NCBI RefSeq assembly: GCF_003597395.2
Contig: NC_133770.1
Span: 289,325,744 to 289,389,743, forward strand
Source: Chelonoidis abingdonii
Lineage: Eukaryota > Chordata > Testudines > Testudinidae
Direction: 5' to 3'
Length of the DNA stretch: 64,000 bases
Shown here: positions 34,082 to 45,607 of the stretch, piece after piece
How positions within the stretch are numbered: position 1 is the first letter of the stretch
Layout: every line of letters begins with the position of its first letter
The notes under the pieces: generated by a model
What the model was told of the DNA's origin: nothing
What the model saw: only the letters and a program-made list of their open reading frames with translations
Databases searched by the model: none
Position numbers and translations under genes: made by a program

Positions 34082-34731
34082 TGTGACAAAGTTCCTCCTC
34101 TACCTTGGTGGGTCCTATGCTTATTGGCGGATTTTTGCTAGCCTCTGAGATATTCCTGTGTTGGATTTGGAGTTGTGAGGTTTGGGGGAAACCCAGGCCC
34201 ACCCTCTACCCCAGGTTCCAGCCCAGGGCTCTGTGGTCTGCAGCTGCCTAGAGTGCCTTCTGGAACAGCTACATGACAATTACAATTCCCTGGGCTATTT
34301 CCCCATGGCCTCCTCCCAACACCTTCTGTATCCTCACCACACGACCTTCCTCCTGATGTCTGTTAACACTTATACTCCTCAGTCCTCCAGCAGCACAGCC
34401 TCTCACTCTCAGCTCCTTGCACCTCTTGCTCCCAGCTCCTCACATGCTCACCACAAACTGAAGTGAGCTCCTTTTTAAACCCAGGTGCCCTGATTAGCCT
34501 GCCTTAATTGATTGTAGCAGCTTCTTGATTGGCTGCAGGTGTTCTAATCAGCCTGTCTACTTTAATTGTTTCCAGAAAGTTCCTGATTGTTTTGGAATCT
34601 TCCCTGTTACCTTACCCAGGGAAAGGGGACTACTTAACCTGGAGCTAATATATCTGCCTTCTATCACTCTCCTGTAGCCTGGATACCAACAGGATCACTC
34701 TCCTCTAGCCATTTAGCCTGACCCTGTCACA
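34082..34731 (-). mobile_element. Solo LTR with TATT TSD inside the hAT derivative
   Basis: Ends 'tgtgaca' and 'tgtcaca' are perfect inverted repeats; a 4-bp TSD 'tatt' lies at 34078-34081 and 34732-34735. Removing it restores a continuous hAT arm. Minus orientation is suggested by a TATA-like 'tttaaaaagg' on that strand. 650 bp. The 94-residue frame is not a gene. Confidence 0.8.
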
Positions 34732-34832
34732 TATTGTTTAACAGTGTGATTTAAAAATGCGATTAATAGCAATTGATTTTTTGAGTTAATCATGTGAGCT
34801 AACTGCAATTAATTGACAGCTCTACTTAAAAT

Positions 34833-36079
34833 CAAGAAAATATTTTATAAATATAATGAACGTTGGGCTCTTAGTGTTTAGGGGGCACTTGAGCCACATT
34901 GTCATTTTCTCCACCACCATGATGGCCAGAATTATACTTTTAAAAAAATAAGATTCTTACACAATCCTTCGGCTAAAGGAGCTGGGGCTCTCAGTGATGC
35001 ACCCATTACATCAAGACTGATGATAAAATCACGAGAGTTAGCAACACTGAGTTTAACCTTGACTCCACCTCCTGCCACTCTGCAGCCTGCACAGTTGATT
35101 CAGTGTGGGGTGAAAGTAGTAATTTATTACTGGTATAGGCCAAGAGCAGATGACCTCTCACCTGGAATGTAGCGTGTGAAGGGAAGAAACTGGGAATCTC
35201 AGAGACACTATTCTTCCTACCAGCTTCTGCACCAGCTCTTGCTCTGAGCTGTGCTGAGTTTCAGCCTAACCCTTCATGTCAAATGGCTCAATATCTACAG
35301 TAGAGCACAACATTTTACACACAATTCTAATTACCATCTAATTTTAGATTAATTTCCAATTCCCTCCACTGGGCTTTTGTAATGAATAGTAAGTTACACT
35401 TGCAGAAGGCACTTGTTTAAATCATCTCTTTATTGTAGAGCCTTATAGGCAGTTAGTTTACAGTGGGATGTTTTTTTAAAAAAACCTGTTTGTCGAACAC
35501 CTGGAGTCTTGCTTTTTCATCTCATCAGCTATAATCAAGAAAAGAATCTGAATACACTGAGCTCCCAACATTGTTCATTGATTCTCTTTACATGCGTTAA
35601 GAAGCTGCATATTTTCTTTGTAATGTTGATGTTACTGTCGTTTTGCTTCAGTGCCCTGAGTGGTTCAGCAAGGAAGAGAAGAGGACACTTAATAAATAAA
35701 ATGAATTAGCCTGCAGTTTGAAACACGAGTACTTTGAGTAAAACAACCATATCCGCATTGTTGGTTAAACACCAAAGCTTGAAAATAGAATAACTGACCC
35801 AATCCAGATCTGCCCATGCTAATACAACACAAATCCCTATTTAACGGTCCAATGTAATCAATGAGTGATTTTCCAGTCACTTATTGGGATTTGGATTAGT
35901 CGCAGACTGAGAAGCTAAAAGGTATTTAGGAGCCTAACTACCTTTGAGGATATGGACCAAAGTGCCTAAATCAATATTTAGGTGACCAGATCCTAGGCTG
36001 TGTCTGAGTGCAACTTGGAGTTTGGGTCTGTTTGCTATAACCCACCTTTATACATTCTGAGTCTGAGATTGTGTCGCTA
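34833..36079. other. Unassigned; MITE-like block near 35910-36000
   Basis: No gene. 35930-36000 has 'tatttaggagcctaac' and 'aatatttaggtgacc', related to the palindrome at 30053. 35476-35485 is an A/T homopolymer junction. Confidence 0.4.
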
Positions 36080-36290
36080 ATATACAGATCTCAAAGTGTT
36101 TTTACAGAGGCAGGTAAGCAATATTATCTCTCCTATAGAGATGGTGAAACTGAGGCACAGAAAGGTGAAAGGACTTCCCCAAAGCGACACGGCAGGTCAG
36201 TCGCCAAGCTGGGAATAGAAGCAAGGGCTCCAAACACCCAAACCAGTACCCGAGTCGCTGTATTATGCTGCTTTCGAGATGAACTTGGAT
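36080..36290 (-). repeat. MIR SINE, minus strand
   Basis: 'gatggtgaaactgaggcac', 'aaaggtgaaaggacttcccc', 'acacggcaggtcagtcgcc' and 'gctgggaatagaagcaagg' are reverse MIR landmarks in order. Confidence 0.75.
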
Positions 36291-36804
36291 AAGAATTCAA
36301 ACTGCACCTCTGAACTTGTTTAAAACATCTCTCTGCCTCCTCAGCCTCCTAAATAACTGGTCTTCCTTTTGTCCTCTTACCATGGTAAAGCAAATTATCA
36401 CCAACTATAAGCAAACATATGCTGTGGAGCTGGATTACTGTGCAAAGAGACAGCACTTTCTACCATAGCTTTCTTTTCTGAAAAGCAGATTTTTTTTTAT
36501 GGTCAGCACATAAAACTTCTAGGTAGCCTTAACAGAAGGACTTTGAGAAAGAAAACTACTGTGATTAATTATAACACAGGAGATAGTTAAGTATTTACTA
36601 AATAAGACTACATTGTATGTGTACAGTAATGAACAGGTCAATGTGAGTATTAATTGTTTTTATTTTTATATGAACCCAGTATCCAACATTGTGCTATGCA
36701 CCACTCAAACACATAAGAAGCTATCTGTGCCCTGAAGAGCTGGTAAACTAATTTTAGAGAATGCACCATAACTGATTGTAACAAACAATAGGAAGGAATT
36801 TTAA
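36291..36804. other. Unassigned
   Basis: 36680-36760 vaguely resembles an L2-like tail; otherwise nothing. Confidence 0.35.
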
Positions 36805-36925
36805 TTGCTACTTAGACTGTAAGCTCTCTGGGGCAGGGGCCATCTCTTTGCTATGTATTTGTACAGCACATGACAGGGGCTCCTAGGCACTTCCACAATG
36901 CAAACAATAGATAATAGTAATTAAT
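36805..36925 (+). mobile_element. L2-like LINE 3' terminus
   Basis: 'ttagactgtaagctctctgg', 'ggcaggggccatctctttg', 'tgtacagcacatgac' and 'ggctcctaggcac' make the sense-strand 3' end of the L2-like family; an A-rich tail with 'aatag/taata' units follows. Confidence 0.7.
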
Positions 36926-38379
36926 GGGAAGGGTAATCGTATTACAGACTTGGTGGACCTGATTCAGATTTGCCTCTGGTCCTTGGCATCAGATAGGTTG
37001 ATACGAAGGGCTCTCAGGTAGGAGTGATCCCCAGCCCAAAAGGCCACTATGCCTGAATGCAAAACCAGCTCTGCTTCTGCAGCAGACCCCATGGTGTAGG
37101 AGGAGTTCCAGGGCTGGGTGGAGGCAAGGTGGGATGAGGGCAGGGCAGAGGAGAGAAGGAGCAGATTTGGCTTGGGAGGAGATTGGACCAGGGAATTCTT
37201 ATATCCTGGTAATTCTGCAGTGGTGCAGTGGCCCACATGGCTGAGTTTGGAGGGCTGAACTAGCCCGCAGCTCTCCCTGAGTAGAGGAGGTGCAAGCTGT
37301 CTTGCCTCTAACCCTACACTGACACCCGCACCAAGATGTATCTGGTCTATTGTGAGCACAATCTGATGGTTCCATTACAAGATATTTAGAAGTTGAGAGG
37401 GAGGTGTTGAGAGGGCACATGAGACACGGAGGGATGGAGATATGGAAATGGGTAGTGGGCAGGGGTCAGGCCTAGAGAGGAGAGGGGCAAGGATCAGGAA
37501 GATTAACGCACATTACACGGTCAGGGAAGGTAGACAGTCAAAAATCAGATGGTGGCAACAGTGAACCAGCTGAGGATGTTGAAAATTAGAAATGTCCACT
37601 GCTTTGGGGGTTCACACTTTCACAAACCCTCACTCTGTACCACGGAAGGAAGAATAACTACATAGTTAGTCCTAGAGTGATAATTTAAGGATCCCTTCAG
37701 TCCAAAGACTTTGACAAAAAATGATTAAGGTTTTTAAAAAATAAAGCCATCTTCATATTGATTCAAAGGCATTTCAGAAAAAAAAGGAGGTTTAAAATAT
37801 AGCCCTTGTATTAGGAGTGTTTCAAGTCTCTCCTTTGGGTACTGTTAGATGGTTTATTATCCATTATCTGTAACACAAAGATAATGAAAATGGTTCTATT
37901 GTACTGTATGTGAAACCCACTGGAATACTAGGATTTGACAGCCATGATATATCTCAGTTAGTTTCTAATGGGTAAAGCCATCACAAATCATATAACAGAC
38001 AGTTTGTTGGTTAAATAAGTCTACAAAGTGAGATGATGGAGCTCTTCATTTATCTTCATTGAAAGAGCTTTGTCTGCTGCGTAGTTGATAAAATAAATCT
38101 AGTCCTATTCACAATCTTCCCTCTCTTCCCATTCTTAGCAGTTTCTGTTCTATTCTGTATAGGTTCATATACCTCCCTCATCACTGTAATATCTAAACAC
38201 CTTCCAGTAGAGCATTAAGTGCTGTGAATAACATCTGCCATGTATGTGGTTCATTCTTTCTCTCATTCTCTTCCCGGAGGAAGAATGATGCAGTCATTGT
38301 AAAGTGGTTTTTTTTGTGCATACGCACTGCTCTAGTTCATATTAGAAAAAGGTATCTGGCAGTTGGAGCAGAAGGTGGA
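36926..38379. other. Unassigned
   Basis: No gene called. A 131-residue minus-strand frame at 36964-37359 is GC-rich and overlaps other long frames; I see no motif. Confidence 0.4.
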
Positions 38380-39110
38380 GTGGTTTATGATGGTCTTTAG
38401 TTCATTCCACAGTTGTGGGTTGGCCCCTGGGAAAGCTCCACCCTTGTGCTAGACAGTTCCATTGTGCATGAGGAGTTGTCATTCATAATCTGCATCCTGG
38501 AGCTTCAGGTGGACTTTTAGATATGCTGGACCTTGACCTTTGGGCATCTTGAAGATATAGGCCAAGACCTTGAACTTACCCCACTGCTCTATAGGAAGCT
38601 AGTGTAAAGCATGGAGGAAACATTTGATGTGCTTGCGGTATCCTTTGTTCCTGAGGAGAGTCTCTGCTGTGCAAATTGGAGTTTCCTAAGGGGTGGTGAT
38701 GACTTGATGTCCAGGCATATTGCACTACTGTAGGTCGGATGAGAGAGGATAAATATGTGTATAACTGATGCCAAGTCTTTGTTCAACACGAGAGCACGGA
38801 GTCTCCTAGCCACTGATGGTAGCAGAAAGTGTTACTTAAAGTTGCTGCTATGTGAGAGCTTAGAGTCAGTGAGGAATCCATGAGTACTTCTAAGCTACAG
38901 ACTGAACTGACCAGTTGTGGGTGTGTGCCTTCAGCCAGAGAAGATTGTACTATGTCTGCACACTCTACAAAGTGCTTCCCTTTGCTCACCTGCATCACCT
39001 GTCTCACTTGGATTCAGCTTCCACCAGCTGCTATCCTTCCATAAATTGACCTCATCCAAGCAGTGGGCTAGCTTGGTGGTGGTACTATAGTGGTATAGGG
39101 TGAAGGATAG
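38380..39110 (-). pseudogene. L2-type LINE reverse-transcriptase C-terminal remnant
   Basis: Minus-strand reading gives LEVLMDSSLTLSSHIAATL, then DLASVIHIFILSH and LRKLQFAQ, followed by LHWLPIEQWGKFKVLAYIF and GPAYLK. This is the stretch downstream of the YxDD box through the LHWLPV motif found near the C-terminus of L2-clade RT. Frame changes lie near 38800 and 38600. The catalytic YxDD itself is beyond the preserved part. Dead copy; upstream and 3' ends uncertain. Confidence 0.7.
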
Positions 39111-39449
39111 GGAGAGCTATGTATGATCTGCCTATTGCTGGTACTTGAGTTCTTATCATCATGCCAGTGTACCTAGCGTTTGCATGGAGATGTTGAAAGG
39201 GATCAAAGAGAGAATTAATCCTTGTGGGATTCTGCAAGCAAAGCGTCCAGTTAGTGCCACAGCAATACATTTAGAGGCCCCTGTGAGAGAACCTTGGCGG
39301 GCTTCTTTCTGTTAATAATATTCCATTATCAATGTCATCAACATATACAAATAACAAAGTATAGAAATACATAACTAGTTATTGGTTGGGAATACCAGCA
39401 CAGCTTAATTCATTAATTTCTTGTTGCATTTTACTTGTCAGTGGATAGC
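39111..39449. other. Unassigned
   Basis: Possibly more decayed LINE sequence, but I cannot support it. Confidence 0.3.
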
Positions 39450-42000
39450 TGCTGGGAAAAAGTATGGATGTTTTTCTTACCTTGTATATTTTGAGTAATG
39501 AAGTGCTCTATTGACTAGCTTTTCTATCCCATCCTTCAAGGCCAGTGTCTTGTAAATGTCACTTTCTATGGACAATGCAGTCAGTACAACCGAACATTCT
39601 TGAAACATGGTAGACTTCAAATAAGTTTTTATTAATTTAAACTTGGAATGCAAGTCACAGAGAATGCAGTCCTTCTGCAGCTGTCACAGAGATTGGATCT
39701 GTGAGAAGCACTCGTAGAGCAGTATACGTGTTTGAGTACATCATGGAAAAACTGCTCCTGAACATGAATTGAAGTGTCTTAAGTGTATCTACTGTCTGTG
39801 GCAAAACACAAAAAAGACTCTGGAGTTCATGTGCCCGGTCTTACTCATCTATATCCAGAATACTGCCATCAAAACTCATCAGAGCAGTTTCCAGGTTACT
39901 GCACAATTTTTCCAATTCACTTGCTGGAAAAAAAGTTTGCAGTGTTTTTCACATCACACAGGAACCTAAACTCATTTTTGTGCTCTCGTAATAATTCAAA
40001 ATGTTCTCCCAGCTTCATGAAAGCAGTGTCTATAGCAATATTTAAGAAGTCAAATGTAAATCTCTTTTCTGCATCACCAATGGCTTGATCCTCTGTTTTG
40101 TAGCTGAACAATTTATTTCTGCAGACTTGTATTTCAGCTAGTTCCACAAGCACTGATATTTCTTCTGCGATCTGTTTAGCAATTAACTGCATTTTCAAAT
40201 GCATTTTCACAGTAATTCTGTATTTCTCTCAAGTAGCTGCAACTAATTTGCTGACATCATCATGACCAAGCTTGACCTCTGAACTTTTTTGCCTCCAATA
40301 TTAATTTGAAACAATAAGTTGTGCCAAAACTCAAGTGAAATGAAGAACCCAAATGAGGAGAGTTCATCCACCAGTGATCCAGCTCCTCCAGATACTCTAT
40401 TATCTTTTGTTGTTTCTCTCAATTTCTGCAGTGCTGATTGTACACTCTGTCTGAAACTGTAGACACTTTCAATTTTGCTCTCCCATCTTGTGTCAGAGAG
40501 AGACTTTTATATTATTTTCACACAGGATTTCTGAACTGTCCACCTACTTGTAGAAACTGCAAATATAGTGTACTTTCGTTGAAGAAGACTGAAAAAACTT
40601 TTCAACCAGTTTGAGGAATTTGCTGTGTCACTCAATACTAGATTTAAGGAATGGCATCCTCAAGGAACAAAAAACACCTTTTTGATCTCTTGCTTTATAG
40701 AAGTTGCACACCTTGGCGCCGTCCTCTCAAATTAGCCCCATTATCATATTCCTGTCCTCTATAATTGTCAAATATCAGACCATGTCTGGTTAACTCCTGA
40801 AGTATCTCATATGACAGTCTTTCTGGTAGTTTCCTGCACATTCAGAAATGATAGGAAGTGCTCTTCAGTGTTGACTTCTGTTTCTTGGATCTTAGCATAC
40901 CTCAAAATAGCAGACATTTATTCCTCCTGGCTGATATCAGATATGAAATCCAAAATAATGGAGTAATATTTCTTCTTGTTTATGCCATTAATAGTAGAAC
41001 CTGTTACATTTTGATATAACTTCAAAATGATAAGTATCAGAGGGGTAGCCATGTTAGTCTGGATCTGTCAAAGCAGCAAAGAGTCCTGCAGCACCTTATA
41101 GACTAACAGACGTTTTGGAGCATGAGCTTTTGTATTCACCCATGAAAGCTCATGCTCCAAAATGTCTGTTAGTCTATAAGGTGCCACAGGATTCTTTGCT
41201 TCAAAATGATATAATTTTGTATTGTAGAGCTTAAATAATTGTGTCTGTCTTCTTTAGCAAAGAACCATCTGTATTCCTTCATCATAGGTTCAGATTTAGT
41301 CATTAACTTGATTTGGCCTAAAGTTTCCATTTCCACATGTGTTAAGTTTTTCCAGACATCCACAAAATGCTAGGTTCCATTCAGCTAAGTGAAAGACAGT
41401 GGCCGTAATTCTTTCAAATACATAAGTGTTAACTCTCAATTTCAAGCAATGATTGTGAAGGCTGGTCAACTGCAGATTCAGTTTCAGTCGTTGTTCAATT
41501 TCTCTCAATTTCACCACATTTCCAGGGTGAACATGGTGCTTCTCGTGAGTTTACAGTATTTTGTGGATATATTGCCATTCCTGAGAACCAGCATCAATGA
41601 GACTATGCTTGCCATCACAAAATAATTTGTAAGAAAAACAGAACAATGCATCCACTTTACCAGAATATTTGAGACAGTGTCTTTGTACAATTTCTTCATT
41701 TTTCAATTTTCTTATATAATTTTCTTATGTAAACCTTCTTCCATCATTATTTGGAAACATTTACCTTTAACTTGCAATGGTTCATGTTCCATTATGTTTA
41801 TTCTTGTTTCGTTATCTATAGAATTGGGCCTTCTTGAAGGATCACTGATGTTAAAAAGGGATAATGTCATTAGTAGAATGTCTTCTGAGTTGTCACTGCT
41901 CTCTTCCACTTGTTGTGATATAGCAGCATAACTGTCAGACAATGTTTCTTGCTCCTTAGTTTCTTCATGCACCCCTAAGCTTTCTGTATTGATTGGCTTC
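39450..42000 (-). pseudogene. Decayed hAT transposase gene, ZMYM1-like type
   Basis: Minus-strand blocks in order. 41900-41712: a DPSRRPN segment then NIMEHEPLQVKGKCF, the N-terminal block of ZMYM1-like (TTF-type zinc finger) transposases. 41700-41530: a decayed TTF finger. 41517-41296: KLREIEQRLKL and FHLAEWNLAFCGC with NGNF. About 41000-40700: KKYYSIILDFISDISQEE and, through frameshifts, the GQGYDNGAN-type block. 40210-39917: DAEKRFTFDFLNIAIDTAF and LGEHFELL. 39650-39560: the C-terminal dimerisation block. Full members are 600-900 residues; this one is cut by many stops and by a PLE foldback at 41033-41198. It could be a transposon or a retrocopy of a domesticated ZMYM gene; the intronless decay does not decide. 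Confidence 0.75.
41033..41198. mobile_element. PLE family A foldback with 13-bp TSD
   Basis: Perfect 13-bp TSD 'cttcaaaatgata' at 41020-41032 and 41199-41211. The left part is the terminal 'tcagaggggtagccatg' sequence, then arm 1 (about 41071-41129) and arm 2 (about 41143-41198), inverted copies around a spacer 'gtattcaccca'. The spacer is the stem II/loop region of the hammerhead-like motif, so the inversion breakpoint is inside it. Arm 2 retains 'gaaagctcatgctcc'. Inserted into the hAT transposase pseudogene. Confidence 0.8.
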
Positions 42001-42235
42001 TGTAGGGGGGCAGTTACCCTACTCCGGCTAAGAGGCGTTAAAAGCAGCCTTGGAGAGGGCTGTGGTGGAGAAATGCTAGGCTGATTGGGGAAGCAGCCAC
42101 AGCTGGGGCCATCCCCCAATCAGGCCACAGCTGGCCCTATAAAAGGGCTGGGAGCCAGAGGCTGAGACAGACACTCTCTCTAGCTTCATTGAGAGAGAAG
42201 GACCTGGCTGCCTGTGAAGTGGAGAAGGGTATCAA
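42001..42235 (+). mobile_element. Probable LTR fragment (U3-R)
   Basis: Starts 'tgtaggggggcagttaccc' and has a TATA-like 'ccctataaaagggc' near 42135, followed by a pyrimidine-rich 'gacacactctctc'-like stretch typical of an LTR start site. No end or TSD visible, since a GC-rich hAT-like element follows. Tentative. Confidence 0.45.
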
Positions 42236-42249
42236 GGGGTTCAGGAGAG

Positions 42250-42745
42250 TTGCAGAGTACAGCAGGGGTCTCAGGGCGGGGGGTTGGGATATGGGGTGCA
42301 GGAGGGGTTCGGGGTGCACGCTCTGGCCTGGCACCGCTTACCTCGAGCAGCTCCAGGGTGGCAGTGTCATGCAGTGGGGCTAAGACAGGCTCCCTGCCTG
42401 CTCTGCCCCACACAACTCCCAGAAGTAGCCAGCATGTCCAGTAGTGGCTCCTGTGTGGGAGTGGGGAAGGCGGCTCTGCCATTCACTGACCTTGCTTGCA
42501 GCTACCACCCCAAAGTGCCCATTGGCCGCGGTTCCCCTTTCCTGGCCAATGGGAGCTACGGGGGTCAGTGACTGCAGGTGAGGGCAACTAGAGACCACAG
42601 GGACATGGTGCCGGCCACTGCCGGGAGTGGCACGGGGTCAGGGGGGCAGGCAGGGAGCTGCACTATGGGGCTGGCAATCCTGTGAGCCAGATTGAAAGCC
42701 CTGATGGGCCGGATCTGGCCCACAGGCTGTGGTTTGCCCTCCCCT
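42250..42745. mobile_element. GC-rich non-autonomous hAT element
   Basis: Right end 'gtggtttgccctcccctgta', reversed, is a 'caggggagggcaaacc' hAT-type terminus; the left end near 42265 ('agcaggggtctcaggg') is a weaker match. The interior includes 'cattggccgcggttcccc' and 'ggccggatctggcccacag', common in this hAT group. TSD not clear. Several 60-98-residue frames on both strands are GC-rich artefacts. Confidence 0.55.
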
Positions 42746-43309
42746 GTACTAGAAGCAAAGAGTGAACGGACCCTGCAGTTAGCTGCATGGGATTGAGACC
42801 ACTCACTCCAATTACTTTATTTTAAAGACAGGCAATCTGCCCCATCTAGATAAGGGTGTTTTTGTGTTTGGGTGGAGAGGGGTTAGATTTCCCTTCCCCT
42901 CCCTTTGCAGTCCAGCTGCCTAATGCTGTGATAACAGCAGACCTCACAAGCTAACCAGGATCAGACTAAGTTAGCTCTGTGGTGTTGGATGTGTAAGAGG
43001 GTGAAAAATGGTTTTGGTGATTCAGTAGGTGTCACTCTTCTTCCCGAATCAATATTGAAACAATGCCCCCACAAAGTGATACTGGCTACTGGGCTGCTTC
43101 CTTACAGGTAAGATTTAAACTTAAGGCCCTGATTGCTTGTGGTTATTAGAGATATCATTCATTGATAGCCTTAATCCTGTCTAAATCCCAGCCCTGGCAG
43201 CTACAGTCTCTCTATCTGTATTAATCACTGCAGATTCTGCTGGATATTGTCCCTTCCTAGCCCAGCCTGTTGTATTCCACCACAGAGTAGATCAAGGTAA
43301 ACTATGTGA
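42746..43309. other. Unassigned
   Basis: No recognisable content. Confidence 0.4.
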
Positions 43310-43520
43310 GAAGCAGTGTAGCAATGACAGGTCACTGGACCGGGATAGTTTCTATTCCTGGTTCTGCCAATGATCTGCTTTGTGACTTTGGGCGAATCAC
43401 TTTCTCTCTCGGTGCCTTTATTTTCCCTTCCACCTGTTGCCTGTCTTGTTTATGCTGTACATTTTGAGGTCTCTCCCTACATGTTTGTACAGAACCTTGC
43501 ACACACAGTTCCCACTCAGA
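43310..43520 (+). repeat. MIR SINE
   Basis: 'attcctggttctgccaatg', 'tgactttgggcgaatcac' and 'tctctcggtgcctttatt' follow the MIR order; the 3' part is diverged. Confidence 0.6.
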
Positions 43521-43737
43521 CTGGGGTCCCATGCTGCTCCTTAAGTATAAATAACAGCAGACAATTTATTCTGCTAATTTAGCCTTTACCCCTCGACTAT
43601 CTGCAAACTTGCTTGTTTTTTTTTTTGTAATACATTTGCCATATTAAATTATTCAGGGGATAGTTATTCAAATGGAATGTGGAGTTATAGATTGCTTAGA
43701 GGACTTGCTGTATTTTCATAGGTGTTCATAGTTTCTG

Positions 43738-43925
43738 TATATTCATAGATTTTAAGCCCAAAGGGAACGATTATGGCCATTTCGTCTGACTTCCTGCAGA
43801 ATGCAGGCCAAACACTTCCACTCCACAAGTCTTGTGGCAAGTCCCATAATTTCTGGCTCAGCTACAGCATTCCTTTGAAAATACCTGCAGATGAAGTGCA
43901 AGGGGGTTGCAGGGGCTAGTTGGAA
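43738..43925 (-). mobile_element. CR1 LINE 3' end
   Basis: 'tcatagattttaagccc', 'aaagggaacgattatggcc' and 'cgtctgacttcctgcagaa' are the reverse of the CR1 3' end. Confidence 0.7.
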
Positions 43926-45129
43926 AGTCTTATTCACTGAGGCACCTTTTAATCCCTGTAAAAGACGATTTCAGATTTCCCATCTCTAGCCCCTTGTGAA
44001 GATCGGCTAGAAAATGCAAACAGGTAAAAATCAATTGCAAAGACTGAAAGCAATTTGCAGCCAGGCTCCACATCTGCAGCAGAAGCCTGGGGGATCTAAG
44101 AAACCCCAACCTCAGGAACCCATTATTTTTGTGTACAATGTCTCATAAACCTGTTAGGTTTGAGTACGGCTGAAAGAACTCTCTTACCACACCTCTCTGG
44201 AATCCCTAGGCTAACGACAGGCACAGCGGTGTGAGGGTCATGGGCACAAATTCATTATACATGGGTTGTCAAGCAAACAAAACATTGTTTCACAACCTGC
44301 CTCAAAATGCTAAGCCTGGCCCAGCTTGCTCAGCACCCTCTGAGTTCACTCAATATCATCAGCTGCTGCAAGATCTCCATTCTGGTGTCTCCCACCCGGG
44401 GGAATTGTACTGGATACTCCCTGCAGCACATTCAACTGCCCTCCTCCAGCACATGAGGAGGAAGGAGCAAAAATACAAGGCTAAGATTCAGTTGCAAAGA
44501 GTAGAAAATCTGAAGCCACTGCAGCTCACCTCTCTCCTCTGCCACGGCCTGCTCAGGCCCAGGGGTGAGGTCTAAATGGCTGGAACTGAGGAGGGCCTCT
44601 CAAGAGCTATTGTCCTTCCATCACACTGAGGAGAAATGTGCCCTCACCCCACTAGGTAGAGGGGTGGCAGAGGGACTGAGGGATTTGGGAAAGGGAGGCC
44701 TATAGAATTGATGGATTCTTTGAGAAAGTAAAAAGGTATGGATCCGTGGAGATTTTTTTGTGGGCGTGGAGGAAGTGTGATAGATTTTTGCTGATGGGTT
44801 GGAATGGGACGGGATTTTGCACAGGGAATGTTGCATTCACCACTGACCAATGTGGAACACTTCTGAGAGAGCCCCTTGTGAAAATGTTGCCAGCACATAC
44901 TGACAACATGATCCTGTACTTAAGGTAAGGGATTGGTTGCCTAAGTCACGTGGTTTAGTTTCTGCTCCCTAATGCATTTCATGATGGCCAGTTCCAGTGC
45001 AGAGCCTGGATTACAGTATCAGTATCATTTGGGCAGCACACACAATAATGGTACCCCCTGCCCTGATGTGTTCTCAATTTAAAAGGCCTTATTCTGCAAA
45101 TAAGAACTAGTAAGCAGAGTGCTTATTAA
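43926..45129. other. Unassigned
   Basis: A 114-residue frame at 44231-44575 was considered; it has no motif, signal or neighbour support and I leave it uncalled. Overlapping minus-strand frames at 44621-44909 are likewise unsupported. Confidence 0.4.
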
Positions 45130-45570
45130 AAGAACTGGGTAACATTTTTTGACTGAAACTTTTCTTTGACCAGAAATGCAGATATAGTGACACCAAAACA
45201 TTCTGTCAATTAGTGTTGATTTTGCTGAATTGTCTCTTTTGGGGGGAGGCAGGGACCCTCAAAAGCAAAATAAAACAAAACTGAAACTTTTCATTTTGAC
45301 ATTTTCAAAATGAACCATAGTGAGTTTTTTTTGTTTTTAAATTTCCTTTCATTTTACTTAAAAACAAAAAAAAATGTTTAAAATGCTCAAAATTAAAATG
45401 AAATCTTTAGTTCCACCCACATTTTTTTTGTTTTTTTTATTTTACTTTTTTTCACTGTTTGGTTAATCAAAAATTTAATTTTTTTTGTTTGAAGCCCAAC
45501 TTCTATTCCTGTTTTTTTTTGTAACTGCCAGCAAACCAAAGCATTTGTTATTCACACAGCTCTACTTAGT
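45130..45570 (+). repeat. AT-rich dispersed repeat (gacaccaaaacatt family)
   Basis: 'tgacaccaaaacattctg' and 'gattttgctgaattgtc' match 3780-3825. Followed by a long A/T-rich stretch with many homopolymers, ending 'ttcacacagctctac'. Class unknown. Confidence 0.5.
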
Positions 45571-45607
45571 AACAAGAGTATTCCTCTTGCAAACACAACT
45601 CTTGTCG

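Larger units (their letters stand above)
30975..34824. mobile_element. Inverted hAT derivative with 8-bp TSD, entered by three later elements
   Basis: Perfect 8-bp TSD 'cttaaaat' at 30967-30974 and 34825-34832. The two arms (30975-31916 and 33487-34081 plus 34736-34824) are inverted copies: 'attgatttcaattacaacac' occurs near 31100 and again in the right arm near 33985. Each arm carries a reversed copy of the C-terminus of a hAT transposase, so the element is a foldback built from two tails. Three later insertions divide it: a TA-flanked MITE, one solo LTR and a second solo LTR with a TATT TSD. Core length without inserts is about 1.65 kb. Confidence 0.85.

Noticed and set aside
36964..37359. 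131-residue minus-strand frame
   Set aside because: Overlaps competing frames, low complexity in part, no recognised family.
44231..44575. 114-residue frame
   Set aside because: No domain, no start context, no splice or conservation evidence available; length is within chance for this amount of sequence.
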